40,405 bases of DNA from Bacteroidaceae bacterium (GCA_017464815.1 JAFTYI010000022.1:1-40405), one strand, 5' to 3'. Positions 16,782 through 24,515 are shown, numbered from the stretch's first letter. Numbers and translations are program-made. Notes: a model not told the origin generated them from the sequence alone.

Positions 16782-17759
16782 CTACTTTCGCCCCAATATC
16801 TGATCAATCTTATACAAACATCTGCAACCATAAGTATAAAGGAAACAGTGCGCATCGAACAAGAACGATGAAGTTAGAACGGATTTTCTATACAATTTAT
16901 TGTTCAGAACAGATTTTATCATCTTGGCAAACCACAAATGACGCAGATTATAATTCTTCCTCACCACAGTCCCATGCTGGGATTGCAAAAATTCCTTCTC
17001 CGACCTACATTCATAAGAAATCAATCCTTCATCAGCCATTCCATTCAGGATGGAGGCCATTCTCTCGCTCTTCACATGGCAGAATGTCCGTCCCAACTTC
17101 TCCAACGCTGGGGAATCAATGCCCCATGGGTCGGCTAATTTTATATCCGAAGCCGTTTCCCTATCTGCGCGGCAAAAGAAACAACGCGGCATAATAAACA
17201 AATGGGAATGGAAGATGCTCATCCAGACGGAATTGTTATTTGGAATCCTTATTGTCCCTCCATCGTTCAACGTAATACACACTCCCCCCGGCCAACCTTC
17301 ACCACGATAACGGATAGAAGAAACGTCAGACTTTAAGACTCCTACACGTGTCAGCAGATACTCCGTAGCTTCAAACGTCTGTTGGGAAGAACAGGTCAAT
17401 TCTACAATGTATGCCTCTATTCCTTCCTTGTCCAACAACGTTTTAATCGGATTCACTTGACACGGCAAAGCGAAACAAAGAAACGGACTTTTGATTTCCT
17501 CTATATGCTCACGGATGTATGCAAACAGATTGATTTCATGATAAATGCTTCCCGACACAGCATACTCTTCTGCCGAAGCGACAATGCGCGGCATATATTT
17601 CAACTGTTCGCTATCATACTCAAACGATATGGCAGACCTGATTCGTCCCTGGGTAAACAATCTGTTCACCAAAGTACTGCCAATACCTCCAGAAGTTGCT
17701 CTTTGACGAATTTCCGCATCATTTGAATAAGCTAATATTATGTCATTGCACTGTATCAT
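16782..17759 (-). CDS. FrhB-like (coenzyme F420 hydrogenase beta subunit family) protein
   Basis: 325 residues from ATG 17759; a TTG 36 bases upstream is also in frame but less likely. The YSNDAEIRQRATSGGIGSTLVNRL start matches the FrhB/FdhB N-terminal domain, and RCFFCRADRETASDIKLADPWG matches the FrhB C-terminal signature (Cys pair, then D.K..DPWG). The usual N-terminal ferredoxin-like CxxC cluster is missing, so this is a trimmed form. Bacteroidota do not make F420 in general; relatives occur in polysaccharide clusters next to pyruvyl transferases, where the role is unclear (possibly flavin-dependent redox or sugar modification). It heads the three-gene run with pyruvyl transferase and flippase. 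Confidence 0.85.
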   Translation of the reverse strand: MIQCNDIILAYSNDAEIRQRATSGGIGSTLVNRLFTQGRIRSAISFEYDSEQLKYMPRIVASAEEYAVSGSIYHEINLFAYIREHIEEIKSPFLCFALPCQVNPIKTLLDKEGIEAYIVELTCSSQQTFEATEYLLTRVGVLKSDVSSIRYRGEGWPGGVCITLNDGGTIRIPNNNSVWMSIFHSHLFIMPRCFFCRADRETASDIKLADPWGIDSPALEKLGRTFCHVKSERMASILNGMADEGLISYECRSEKEFLQSQHGTVVRKNYNLRHLWFAKMIKSVLNNKLYRKSVLTSSFLFDAHCFLYTYGCRCLYKIDQILGRK

Positions 17760-17792
17760 AACCTCATGCTCGCATATTCCATATTTATGCGG

Positions 17793-17800
17793 CAAAAATA
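17793..17800 (-). promoter_or_regulatory. -7 box of the FrhB-pyruvyl transferase-flippase operon
   Basis: On the - strand TATTTTTG matches TAnnTTTG, 33 bases upstream of ATG 17759, inside a 123-base gap after the LRR gene. No good -33 at the standard distance. Confidence 0.45.
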
Positions 17801-17882
17801 ATCAAAAATTTCCAAAAGCCATGTAAGAAGAACTAAACTTTTGAATCAGTGCACACACATTTGGAATAATTCAAGCAAAGCA

Positions 17883-19829
17883 TCACTTAATGACTATCTT
17901 CATCGTCTCTGCACCAACTTTCACAATAGCCACATCATTCACTTGCAAATTGGTATATACAATCGTTTCTTCGCCCACAGAGACCGCATAACCGACTTGC
18001 ATCCCTGCCATATTGTAAACAGAAATAGGAGAACCATTAGGGACACCTTGAATGGTCAACTTACCTTTTTCTGTTTCAACCTTTAATGACGAAACTTTCC
18101 ATACACTTTCTTCCATATTATCTGGTGCATCCCACTCTTTGATAAAAAAGAAATTCAGCCATCCCCTTCTCCTTTTGTATAAATCAGACGTACCCTCGGG
18201 CACATATAATGTGGCATAGTCATAAGCTGTCGTTGTAAAGGTCTCTTCGTCTATAGGGGTTAACAACGGATTGTTTATATATATTTCTTTCAAACTTTGA
18301 CATCCCGCAAATGCATAATTACTAATTCTATCAGGGATGGTGATTGTTTCCAGATTGGCACAATGTTCAAAGGCATAACTGGAGATAGTTGCCCATGCAG
18401 GGATTTGTATAGTCTTTAACGATTGACAATAACTAAAAGCAAATAATCCGATTAATTTGACATTCAAAGGTATATCAATCTTTTCCAACGATGTACAACC
18501 AAGGAAAGTACCGTCTTCTATAGCCTTCAACTTTTCAGGGAGAATAACATTCTTCAATCTAGCACAGTTCCGAAATACGCCACTACCAATACTTGTTAAG
18601 TTGTGGGGTAAATCTATTGTCTCAAAAGCACATCCCTGAAAAACACATTCCTCCAATTTGGCCAATCCCAAAGGTAGGATTATTTGAGTAAGGCTCGAAC
18701 AACCCGAAAAGGCATACTTCCCTAAATAAGCAAGACTTCCCGGAATATGAACATCATTCAACAATGAACAATCTGCAAAAGCATAATCATCTATACGCTC
18801 CAATCCTTCTGGTAATTTTATTTGTGCAAGGCTCGAGCAACCCGAAAAGGCATACTTCCCTAAATAAGTAAGACTTCCCGGAATATGAACATCATTCAAC
18901 AATGAACAATCTGCAAAAGCATAGTCATCTATACGCTCCAATCCTTCTGGTATATCAATCGAACGGATAGACAAACCTCTAAAGGCTTGTTTTCCTATAC
19001 TCTTTATACCTTTTGACAATTTTAATTCTGTCAAATTTACCGCTCCAGAGAATAATGATTCTGGAATATGAGACATTTTTGGAGGTAATGAGACATCATA
19101 CAAACACGTCCAATTATGAAATGCTTTTATAGGCAATGTTTCTACATGATCCAAAAATGAAAGTGCCAATTCACTGGTAAAAGGAGGACAATTATCCGCA
19201 TCCACAAATGTCACATTTTCTCCTAACACAAGCGTATCTACTCCACAACCATAAAAAACATGAGGAGGCATTATGGCATTATCATTAATAATAACCTTAC
19301 TTATGTCACACCTCATGAACGGATTAAATTTCCCTTCCATACCCTCCAGATCCCACGTTTGATAATGATAGGTGACATTAGCTGGAATTTCTATCGAAGA
19401 GATATCAGTGCATGCAAAGGACATATAACCAATGCTCTCCAATGTAGGTGGTAATACTATGGAAGTTACTGAGTATTCCTTATCTACAGAAGAAAGGCGA
19501 TCTCCCATCATCACTCTTATCATGATTTTCCCCGAGAAAAATGCAAAGTTCCCAATTCGTTTGACAACGTAATTCACCCCATTATGATTCACTTCACTTG
19601 GTATTGTTATATCTCCAGCATAATCACTTTTGATTGTCATCGTCCGAGAACTTTCCCCTGGTCCCGGAGTATCAGTACTATCCCTATACGTAACCTCCAC
19701 TGCCTTCTGTTTTTCTGACAAAACATTGTAGTAGATGCCATCGACCTCAAAATCGTAAGCAAGGGCGGTTTTCACAGAACAACACAATAGTATAACCACG
19801 ATAATCAATACATTAACAATCTGTTTCAT
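17883..19829 (-). CDS. Secreted BspA-like leucine-rich repeat protein
   Basis: 648 residues from ATG 19829; the GTG at 19853 is less likely. MKQIVNVLIIVVILLCCSVKTALA is a signal peptide. The body holds many 23-residue LRR_5 (BspA/TpLRR) repeats of the type IPxxLxxIGxxAFxxCxxL, for example LTSIGSGVFRNCARLKNVILP and LKAIEDGTFLGCTSLEKIDIP. Two adjacent 46-residue units (GLERIDDYAFADCSLLNDVHIPG...) are almost identical, matching a 138-bp DNA duplication. The C-terminal 75 residues (VSSLKVETEKGKLTIQGV...ISVYNMAGMQVG...KIVIK) look like the sandwich tail of type IX-type sorting domains. Such proteins bind host matrix or other surfaces. It follows the beta-helix gene by 57 bases, so they may be co-transcribed. 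Confidence 0.88.
   Translation of the reverse strand: MKQIVNVLIIVVILLCCSVKTALAYDFEVDGIYYNVLSEKQKAVEVTYRDSTDTPGPGESSRTMTIKSDYAGDITIPSEVNHNGVNYVVKRIGNFAFFSGKIMIRVMMGDRLSSVDKEYSVTSIVLPPTLESIGYMSFACTDISSIEIPANVTYHYQTWDLEGMEGKFNPFMRCDISKVIINDNAIMPPHVFYGCGVDTLVLGENVTFVDADNCPPFTSELALSFLDHVETLPIKAFHNWTCLYDVSLPPKMSHIPESLFSGAVNLTELKLSKGIKSIGKQAFRGLSIRSIDIPEGLERIDDYAFADCSLLNDVHIPGSLTYLGKYAFSGCSSLAQIKLPEGLERIDDYAFADCSLLNDVHIPGSLAYLGKYAFSGCSSLTQIILPLGLAKLEECVFQGCAFETIDLPHNLTSIGSGVFRNCARLKNVILPEKLKAIEDGTFLGCTSLEKIDIPLNVKLIGLFAFSYCQSLKTIQIPAWATISSYAFEHCANLETITIPDRISNYAFAGCQSLKEIYINNPLLTPIDEETFTTTAYDYATLYVPEGTSDLYKRRRGWLNFFFIKEWDAPDNMEESVWKVSSLKVETEKGKLTIQGVPNGSPISVYNMAGMQVGYAVSVGEETIVYTNLQVNDVAIVKVGAETMKIVIK
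18690..18952. repeat. 138-bp tandem duplication in the LRR gene
   Basis: Copy 1 starts at 18690 and copy 2 at 18828, exactly 138 bp apart (46 codons, two LRR units). Over about 125 bp I count only a handful of differences (for example CGAAC/CGAGC, AGCAAG/AGTAAG, ATAATC/ATAGTC). The frame is kept, so copy number could change by recombination without breaking the protein. Confidence 0.9.
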
Positions 19830-19886
19830 TTCATTATCTGCATTAAAATTCACAACAATTCATCTTAATCTCAAGAATAAAGAACA

Positions 19887-21722
19887 TCACCAATCTCGCG
19901 TATTTGTATATACTGGAAATCTGACCCACTCATTCATATCAACATCCGAGAATCCTGCCATATCTCCTTTCAACAAGGTTCGATAAGCGGGAGTAAAGCA
20001 ACCTTCATTACTATATGTAGCTCTAACAAAGCCATTAAAATCACTACTAATGTAGATATAAACAATTTCATCAATTACTTTGTATTTAATTCCTGTTATC
20101 AATGCCTCATAAGTAGGTTCTCTATGCGGGCAATGCAACTTACTATCAGAATCATAATATGCCAATCTTATTTTTTCCTGTCCGCCTGAGAAATTATTAA
20201 ACTCAACATCTACACAGCCCCATCCCGCATGAGCGGGTATAGTCCCTATTAAATAATACATTGGAGAATCTCCTTGAAAATTCATCCAACACGAAGCATT
20301 GGAGTCCTTTACAATACTCATTCCCGCATTTCCCAATACAGCCCCATTTACCAAATTGCTATCGAGATCCCAAATGATAGAATCTATTATATTGTTCCTA
20401 AATTGAGTCTGACACAAAGGTATATCAAATACTTTACCTAGACAAGGGAAATCATCATCATTTTGGTAAGTAAATTTAAAATAATTACTTTGTATACGTG
20501 CTTTTGAGTTTGTCGGCAAATCAACCTTTATAGCTGTCACACATCCATACATTTTTATATTCTCAAAATAATTATTGTTTATCCAGCTATGAACATCTGA
20601 ATTTTCTGCTTGCATCGTATGTAACCTTAAAGCACATTTTGCACGATAAATATCCACACGATTGACACGCATATTATACACTCCGCCATTGTTATCTCTC
20701 ACATATATTCCTGTTCCATTAAACACAGGGAATCCGGGATTTACCCATTCATTTCCGTTACGAACTAAAGGATACCTCATACCTATTATCACGTCTTCTA
20801 TCACTATATGAGTCAGGCAACGGTCTCCATTTTCATGTTGTTCCTTTTGTTCAATTACATTTTTAGAATCTACAAGAATTGCAGAATGATTGAATTGATC
20901 AGCATTAATTGTGCCAGTAGTCAACGCATGGGCATTGATTCCAATAGTCAAATCCCTCAAAGTAGCCCCTGTAATCACCACAGCATTAGAATTGTGATTA
21001 TGCTGTATTGTTGTTGCAAGTTTATTCACTCCACGAAGCGACATTCCGCGAGTAAGGGTAATCGTACCACTACAATAATAGCTACGACTACCCAATTGGA
21101 CATTTTTGAATACAGTCAAAGCAGTATTCAACGCAGTAGTATCATCTGTTGTTCCATCGCCTAATGCTCCGAACCATTCTGCATATGCCCAATTAACCAA
21201 CCAAGTTCCACTAATGGTAATATTCTGGAAAATTTTGTGCGGAGAAGCAACAATCATTGTCCTATTCCCAATCAATGTCCCATTACTAAGACTTCCTCCT
21301 TGAAAATCCAATGTACAATTCGCTGGGATTGTAATAGTATTATTGTTTAGACAATAGCATCGTCTACCCAATTGAACATTTTTAAATGCAGTCAAAGCAG
21401 TATTCAACGCAGTAGTATCATCTGTTGTTCCATCGCCTAATGCTCCGAACCATTCTGCATATGCCCAATTAATCAACCAAGTTCCACTAATGGTAATATT
21501 CTGGAAAATTTTGTGCGGAGAAGCAACAATCATTGTCCTATTTCCAATCAATGTTCCATTACTAAGACTTCCTCCTTGAAAATCCAATGTACAATTCGCT
21601 GGAATTGTAACACTCTCACCATTTAACGTATAATCACCTTGAATCACATAAATGGTGTCAACTCCATCACTAAAAACATTTTGAGCAAGTGCTCCACCTA
21701 CAGATAATACCTCCCTTTTCAT
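19887..21722 (-). CDS. Phage-like pectate-lyase-fold beta-helix protein with duplicated module
   Basis: 611 residues from ATG 21722; a TTG at 21803 would add 27 residues with a weak hydrophobic stretch, so secretion is uncertain. No standard signal peptide is seen. The module TIPANCTLDFQGGSLSNGTLIG... AEWFGALGDGTTDDTTALNTAL is present twice, offset 92 residues (about 39-119 and 131-211). WFGA.GDG.TDDT is the pectate-lyase superfamily (Pfam PF12708-like) entry motif. A right-handed beta-helix follows (TLTRGMSLRGVNKLATTI, NNYFENIKMYGCVTAIKVD) and then a beta-rich tail. N-terminal modules of this kind are common in Bacteroides phage tail proteins (recollection). Possible roles: surface polysaccharide-binding or degrading protein, or domesticated tail spike. 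No catalytic residues can be assigned. Confidence 0.8.
   Translation of the reverse strand: MKREVLSVGGALAQNVFSDGVDTIYVIQGDYTLNGESVTIPANCTLDFQGGSLSNGTLIGNRTMIVASPHKIFQNITISGTWLINWAYAEWFGALGDGTTDDTTALNTALTAFKNVQLGRRCYCLNNNTITIPANCTLDFQGGSLSNGTLIGNRTMIVASPHKIFQNITISGTWLVNWAYAEWFGALGDGTTDDTTALNTALTVFKNVQLGSRSYYCSGTITLTRGMSLRGVNKLATTIQHNHNSNAVVITGATLRDLTIGINAHALTTGTINADQFNHSAILVDSKNVIEQKEQHENGDRCLTHIVIEDVIIGMRYPLVRNGNEWVNPGFPVFNGTGIYVRDNNGGVYNMRVNRVDIYRAKCALRLHTMQAENSDVHSWINNNYFENIKMYGCVTAIKVDLPTNSKARIQSNYFKFTYQNDDDFPCLGKVFDIPLCQTQFRNNIIDSIIWDLDSNLVNGAVLGNAGMSIVKDSNASCWMNFQGDSPMYYLIGTIPAHAGWGCVDVEFNNFSGGQEKIRLAYYDSDSKLHCPHREPTYEALITGIKYKVIDEIVYIYISSDFNGFVRATYSNEGCFTPAYRTLLKGDMAGFSDVDMNEWVRFPVYTNTRDW
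21091..21610. repeat. 244-bp near-identical repeat, 276-bp spacing, in the beta-helix gene
   Basis: Copies at 21091-21334 and 21367-21610 differ at about seven positions (roughly 97 percent identical). Spacing of 276 bp keeps the reading frame (92 codons). Several differences are silent third positions, showing some purifying selection or gene conversion since duplication. Confidence 0.9.
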
Positions 21723-21765
21723 TGCTATTTGTATTAAGTTACACAATAATAAAAATTTCCGCCCG

Positions 21766-21795
21766 CAATATACGAAGAATCTATGAAACGAACAA
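21766..21795 (-). promoter_or_regulatory. Candidate promoter of the beta-helix / LRR genes
   Basis: On the - strand TTG (21793-21795), 20-base spacer, then TATATTG (21766-21772), a near match to TAnnTTTG. It lies 44 bases upstream of ATG 21722. The rest of the 194-base gap to hipA is AT-rich without other clear features. Confidence 0.45.
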
Positions 21796-21916
21796 CTTAT
21801 CAAATAATTTTCCTACAGAAAGAAACATTATTTAACAAACACACTGATTCCAAACAAGAGGATATAATCCCTATTTGTCAAAATAGAACCCACTATCAAT
21901 AGTCCAACGCCCCATT

Positions 21917-23212
21917 TTACAACAATCTCAATTCCTTCTGAATGCCACGGATAAATGGAACGGGAACACCGGCTTCACTGGCAAAACGCTCCCATTGTGA
22001 TGCCACGTGGACAATTTGTTCTATCATCTGTTCAGCATTGCTGACACCTACATTTCTTGCTACATCCAACAAATCTTTACGATTGAAGCCGTCCTGTTTC
22101 CCATTCAACGACAGCTGATGCCGTGCCGTCCATCGTCCATTGGGTGAATAGGAATAACAAAGGTCGTAAGCCGGTGCAAGGCTCCATTTCCCTTGCCGGT
22201 TCATTAAGAACGAAAAATTCTTGGTGTGGTCATCGTGATTGCACATCACCACATTGAATACCATGCGGCGATAAATCTGCTCCCGCTCGGGCATACCGAA
22301 TTTCATTTTACGGAGAATCTCGAAAATTTGCTCGTAAGAATGACGCTGGTCTCTATCCATATGAGCTAATCCGGCCAATGTCTGCATATGCAACTTCTCC
22401 CCTTTGGCCATGCGGTCAAACCGACGGGTCATAAAGTGGTGCTGTTCCCCGTCAGACAGTAAACGGCATTCTGACATACTGATTCCACACTCCTTTGCCA
22501 TCAGATAATAGGCATATTCTATGTTTCCTATTCCACGTGGATTATCTGACAACTGAGAATGCTCGGAATATGTGCCTCCATCAAACTTCAGCAACCAATA
22601 TCCAAACCCTTCCGGTGCCTCGACTTGCCCTGAACGCACTTCACCAGTTTCATCATTGTAAGCAATGATTGCCTTTGGCTTGGCTCCTCCGGCAGAAGTA
22701 CCCACCTTTAGGATGTCTACGACAGACTTGTCACTCTGCCTTAGTTTATCTTGAAAAACAGCCCGCTCGGCAAAAACAGATTCGGCAAGAGTTGTCAATT
22801 CATGCAGATGCACAACAGAAGACTCATCCAAACCTTCCACATGCCTGCTTGGCTCAAATTCCAACGCTCCCATAGCACGTTTACCGACATAACACAAACG
22901 GTCCAATGGAGTAACGCTCTGCATGGGAAGTCCCTTACTGGCGAACCATTCGTTTATAATTTGGTTACCGAAAGCATCAGGCAAACTATCAGCGACCAAC
23001 CCAGGCAATCCACTGAAGCATTTGTTCCGATTCTGTAGGAACTGTTGTGGTGACTGCCCTTTTGACAAAGGCATGACAAGTGGAGAGACCTCCCATCCAT
23101 TGCGCAAGAATCCCCTATCATATTCAAAGACGGCCGCTTCCTTATCACTATCCCAATACAGAGAACCTAGCAACTGCCCCCAAAGCCTTACATCTACAAT
23201 CAATTCATCCAT
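21917..23212 (-). CDS. hipA: HipA-family serine/threonine kinase toxin
   Basis: 431 residues from ATG 23212. This start overlaps the end of hipB by 8 bases, as usual for translationally coupled hipBA. The N-terminal subdomain (VDVRLWGQLLGSLYWDSDKEAAVFEYDRGFLRNG) is the HipA N1/couple_hipA fold. Kinase features include VGTSAGGAKPKAIIAY (glycine-rich loop region), GYWLLKFDGG, HHFMTRRFDR and the catalytic/metal block NHDDHTKNFSFLMN followed by SLAPAYDLCYSY. In E. coli HipA phosphorylates GltX and causes growth arrest; the target here is unknown. All expected kinase motifs are intact, so the toxin is probably active. It lies within the polysaccharide locus between the HU gene and the beta-helix gene. 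Confidence 0.92.
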   Translation of the reverse strand: MDELIVDVRLWGQLLGSLYWDSDKEAAVFEYDRGFLRNGWEVSPLVMPLSKGQSPQQFLQNRNKCFSGLPGLVADSLPDAFGNQIINEWFASKGLPMQSVTPLDRLCYVGKRAMGALEFEPSRHVEGLDESSVVHLHELTTLAESVFAERAVFQDKLRQSDKSVVDILKVGTSAGGAKPKAIIAYNDETGEVRSGQVEAPEGFGYWLLKFDGGTYSEHSQLSDNPRGIGNIEYAYYLMAKECGISMSECRLLSDGEQHHFMTRRFDRMAKGEKLHMQTLAGLAHMDRDQRHSYEQIFEILRKMKFGMPEREQIYRRMVFNVVMCNHDDHTKNFSFLMNRQGKWSLAPAYDLCYSYSPNGRWTARHQLSLNGKQDGFNRKDLLDVARNVGVSNAEQMIEQIVHVASQWERFASEAGVPVPFIRGIQKELRLL

Positions 23213-23528
23213 ACAGCGAATCCTCCTCTTTTGCAGATTTCCGCACACGCTTCACTTGCCGGCCTTGCAATTTCTTTAATAGAATAGGACTGATTTTGGG
23301 GGCGGGAAAAGCCTCTTCCAGATACTCCAGCATGTCCAACGCACGCATAATCTTTATCAAATTGGCCACTGTGACGGACTTCCCTTTTTCAAGATTGGCG
23401 ACCGTCAGACAGTTTGTGCCGGCTTGACGAGCCAACTCCTCCTGTGTCATATCCATACGGATACGAACAGTTTTCAAACGTTCACCCAATCTACGGATGA
23501 TGGCAAGGTCACTCATTTCTGTCCACAT
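23205..23528 (-). CDS. hipB: HipB-like antitoxin, helix-turn-helix regulator
   Basis: 107 residues. An XRE-type helix-turn-helix spans about 10-70: LGERLKTVRIRMDMTQEELARQAG, then TNCLTVANLEKGKSVTVANLIKIMRALD. The C-terminal tail is basic (KKLQGRQVKRVRKS) and its stop codon overlaps the hipA start, consistent with coupled translation. HipB neutralises HipA by binding and, with it, represses its own operon. The start is ATG 23528 (MWTEM), or four codons on. The promoter and a pair of operator-like repeats lie immediately upstream. Confidence 0.92.
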   Translation of the reverse strand: MWTEMSDLAIIRRLGERLKTVRIRMDMTQEELARQAGTNCLTVANLEKGKSVTVANLIKIMRALDMLEYLEEAFPAPKISPILLKKLQGRQVKRVRKSAKEEDSLYG

Positions 23529-23556
23529 AAGCCAATTCTTTTATGGTAATCCGCTG

Positions 23557-23564
23557 CAAAGATA
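23557..23564 (-). promoter_or_regulatory. -7 box of hipBA
   Basis: On the - strand TATCTTTG, a full match, 29 bases upstream of hipB ATG 23528. The region where -33 would lie is occupied by the first operator-like repeat. Confidence 0.65.
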
Positions 23565-23575
23565 CAAAATAATCT

Positions 23576-23635
23576 CTATATTTTTATAGATTAACCCCAA
23601 AAATCGATGATAAACTATATATTTTTATAGGTTAA
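23576..23635. promoter_or_regulatory. Paired operator-like sites upstream of hipBA
   Basis: TATATTTTTATAGATTAA (23577-23594) and TATATTTTTATAGGTTAA (23618-23635) differ at one base and are 41 bp apart, close to four DNA turns. The first includes the dyad CTATA-N4-TATAG (23576-23589). It lies 12-25 bp upstream of the -7 box, so protein bound here would block sigma. Most likely the HipB/HipAB operators; this is inferred from position. Confidence 0.65.
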
Positions 23636-23697
23636 TCTTATTATTTCTTACATCAAATTCTAAAAATTTTTCGCTTCACTTCTTCATTTCACATTGC

Positions 23698-23760
23698 GAA
23701 ATGTATATTTCACGTCGTGGAATGTACATTCCAAATCGCGAAACGTACATTTCGCGACGT
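23698..23760. repeat. Three 21-bp units with central palindromes
   Basis: Units at 23698-23718, 23719-23739 and 23740-23760. Each starts with a 14-mer dyad: GAAATGTATATTTC, GGAATGTACATTCC (perfect palindrome) and GAAACGTACATTTC. The centres are exactly 21 bp apart (two turns). Linkers ACGTCGT, AAATCGC and GCGACGT are also dyad-like, and the third unit sits in a longer dyad CGCGAAA...TTTCGCG (23737-23756). A partial unit (ATTTCACATTGC) precedes and GAAAT follows. The array ends 26 bp upstream of the HU-gene -33. Confidence 0.85.
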
Positions 23761-23786
23761 GAAATAAAAAAATAAGCAGGTTTTTC

Positions 23787-23817
23787 TTGCTTTCTCTATT
23801 TATTTTTTGTATATTTG
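23787..23817 (+). promoter_or_regulatory. Promoter of the HU/winged-helix gene
   Basis: TTG (23787-23789), 20-base spacer, TATATTTG (23810-23817), a full -7 match. The leader to ATG 23866 is about 43 bases. The 21-bp palindrome array lies directly upstream, a typical place for regulator binding. Confidence 0.7.
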
Positions 23818-23865
23818 CAGTGCATTGCAACACTTTTTCCTACTAACATTTCAGAATCAGCGAAT

Positions 23866-24498
23866 ATGGCAAAGTACATCAAGCAAGAAATCGTAGACCT
23901 GAGAGGCGAAGGGCAGACCAAAGCCTACTACCGCATGAAGACCATCCGCAACATAGGGATGGAAGAGTTTGTTGAAATCATGACCCGCCGGGGCGGACTG
24001 ACGCGTGGCACAGCCATCTCGGCACTGATGCATGCCACAGAGACGCTAGGCGAGCTGATGGGAATGGGTTACACGGTGAGCATCGACGGGCTGGGCACCT
24101 TCAAAGCTACGCTGGGCCTGCGCCGATTCAAGGAGATGGACAGCATAGACGGCGATGACCCCAAGCGCAATGCACAGAGCCTGTGCGTGGACGGGGTGAA
24201 CTTCAAGGCGGACAAGGAGCTAGTGAAGCAGGTGGACAGACACTGCAAGCTGGAGCGAAGCCACACGAGCCGCCTGCGCAAGTCGCCCTACACACGCGAG
24301 GAGCGGTTGGCACGCGCCCTGGCATTCATCGGGGAACAGGGCTTCATGCGCCTGAAGGACTATGTGCAACTGACCGGTCTGTCGCGCTCGACCGCCTGCC
24401 GCGAGCTGCAGGAACTGTGCAAAGACCCAAGCAGCGGCATAGACACCAGCGGACGGGGTGCACACAAGGTGTATGTGAAGAGAGAGGGGGGGGGATAA
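23866..24498 (+). CDS. HU-family DNA-binding protein fused to a winged helix (HU-HIG type)
   Basis: 210 residues from ATG 23866; the upstream in-frame start at 23815 lies on the promoter and is rejected. The HU-like domain (about 1-120, MAKYIKQEIVDLRGEGQTKAYY... GLTRGTAISALMHATETLGELMGMGYTVSIDGLGTFKATLG) has the Bacteroidota HU-HIG pattern, where HU is joined to an extra domain. The extra domain here (about 140-205, EERLARALAFIGEQGFMRLKDYVQLTGLSRSTACRELQEL) is a winged helix with recognition-helix-like SRSTACRELQ. A nucleoid-type or local regulator role is expected. The gene is divergent from hipBA, convergent with the GT4 gene, and ends in a run of nine G (24486-24494) encoding the C-terminal Gly residues. 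Confidence 0.88.
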   Translation: MAKYIKQEIVDLRGEGQTKAYYRMKTIRNIGMEEFVEIMTRRGGLTRGTAISALMHATETLGELMGMGYTVSIDGLGTFKATLGLRRFKEMDSIDGDDPKRNAQSLCVDGVNFKADKELVKQVDRHCKLERSHTSRLRKSPYTREERLARALAFIGEQGFMRLKDYVQLTGLSRSTACRELQELCKDPSSGIDTSGRGAHKVYVKREGGG

Positions 24499-24515
24499 AT
24501 GAATTGAACTGAATA

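Noticed and set aside
23698-23760. CRISPR array
   Set aside because: Units are 21 bp with no spacers of 30 bases and no cas genes; palindromic operator-type repeats fit better.
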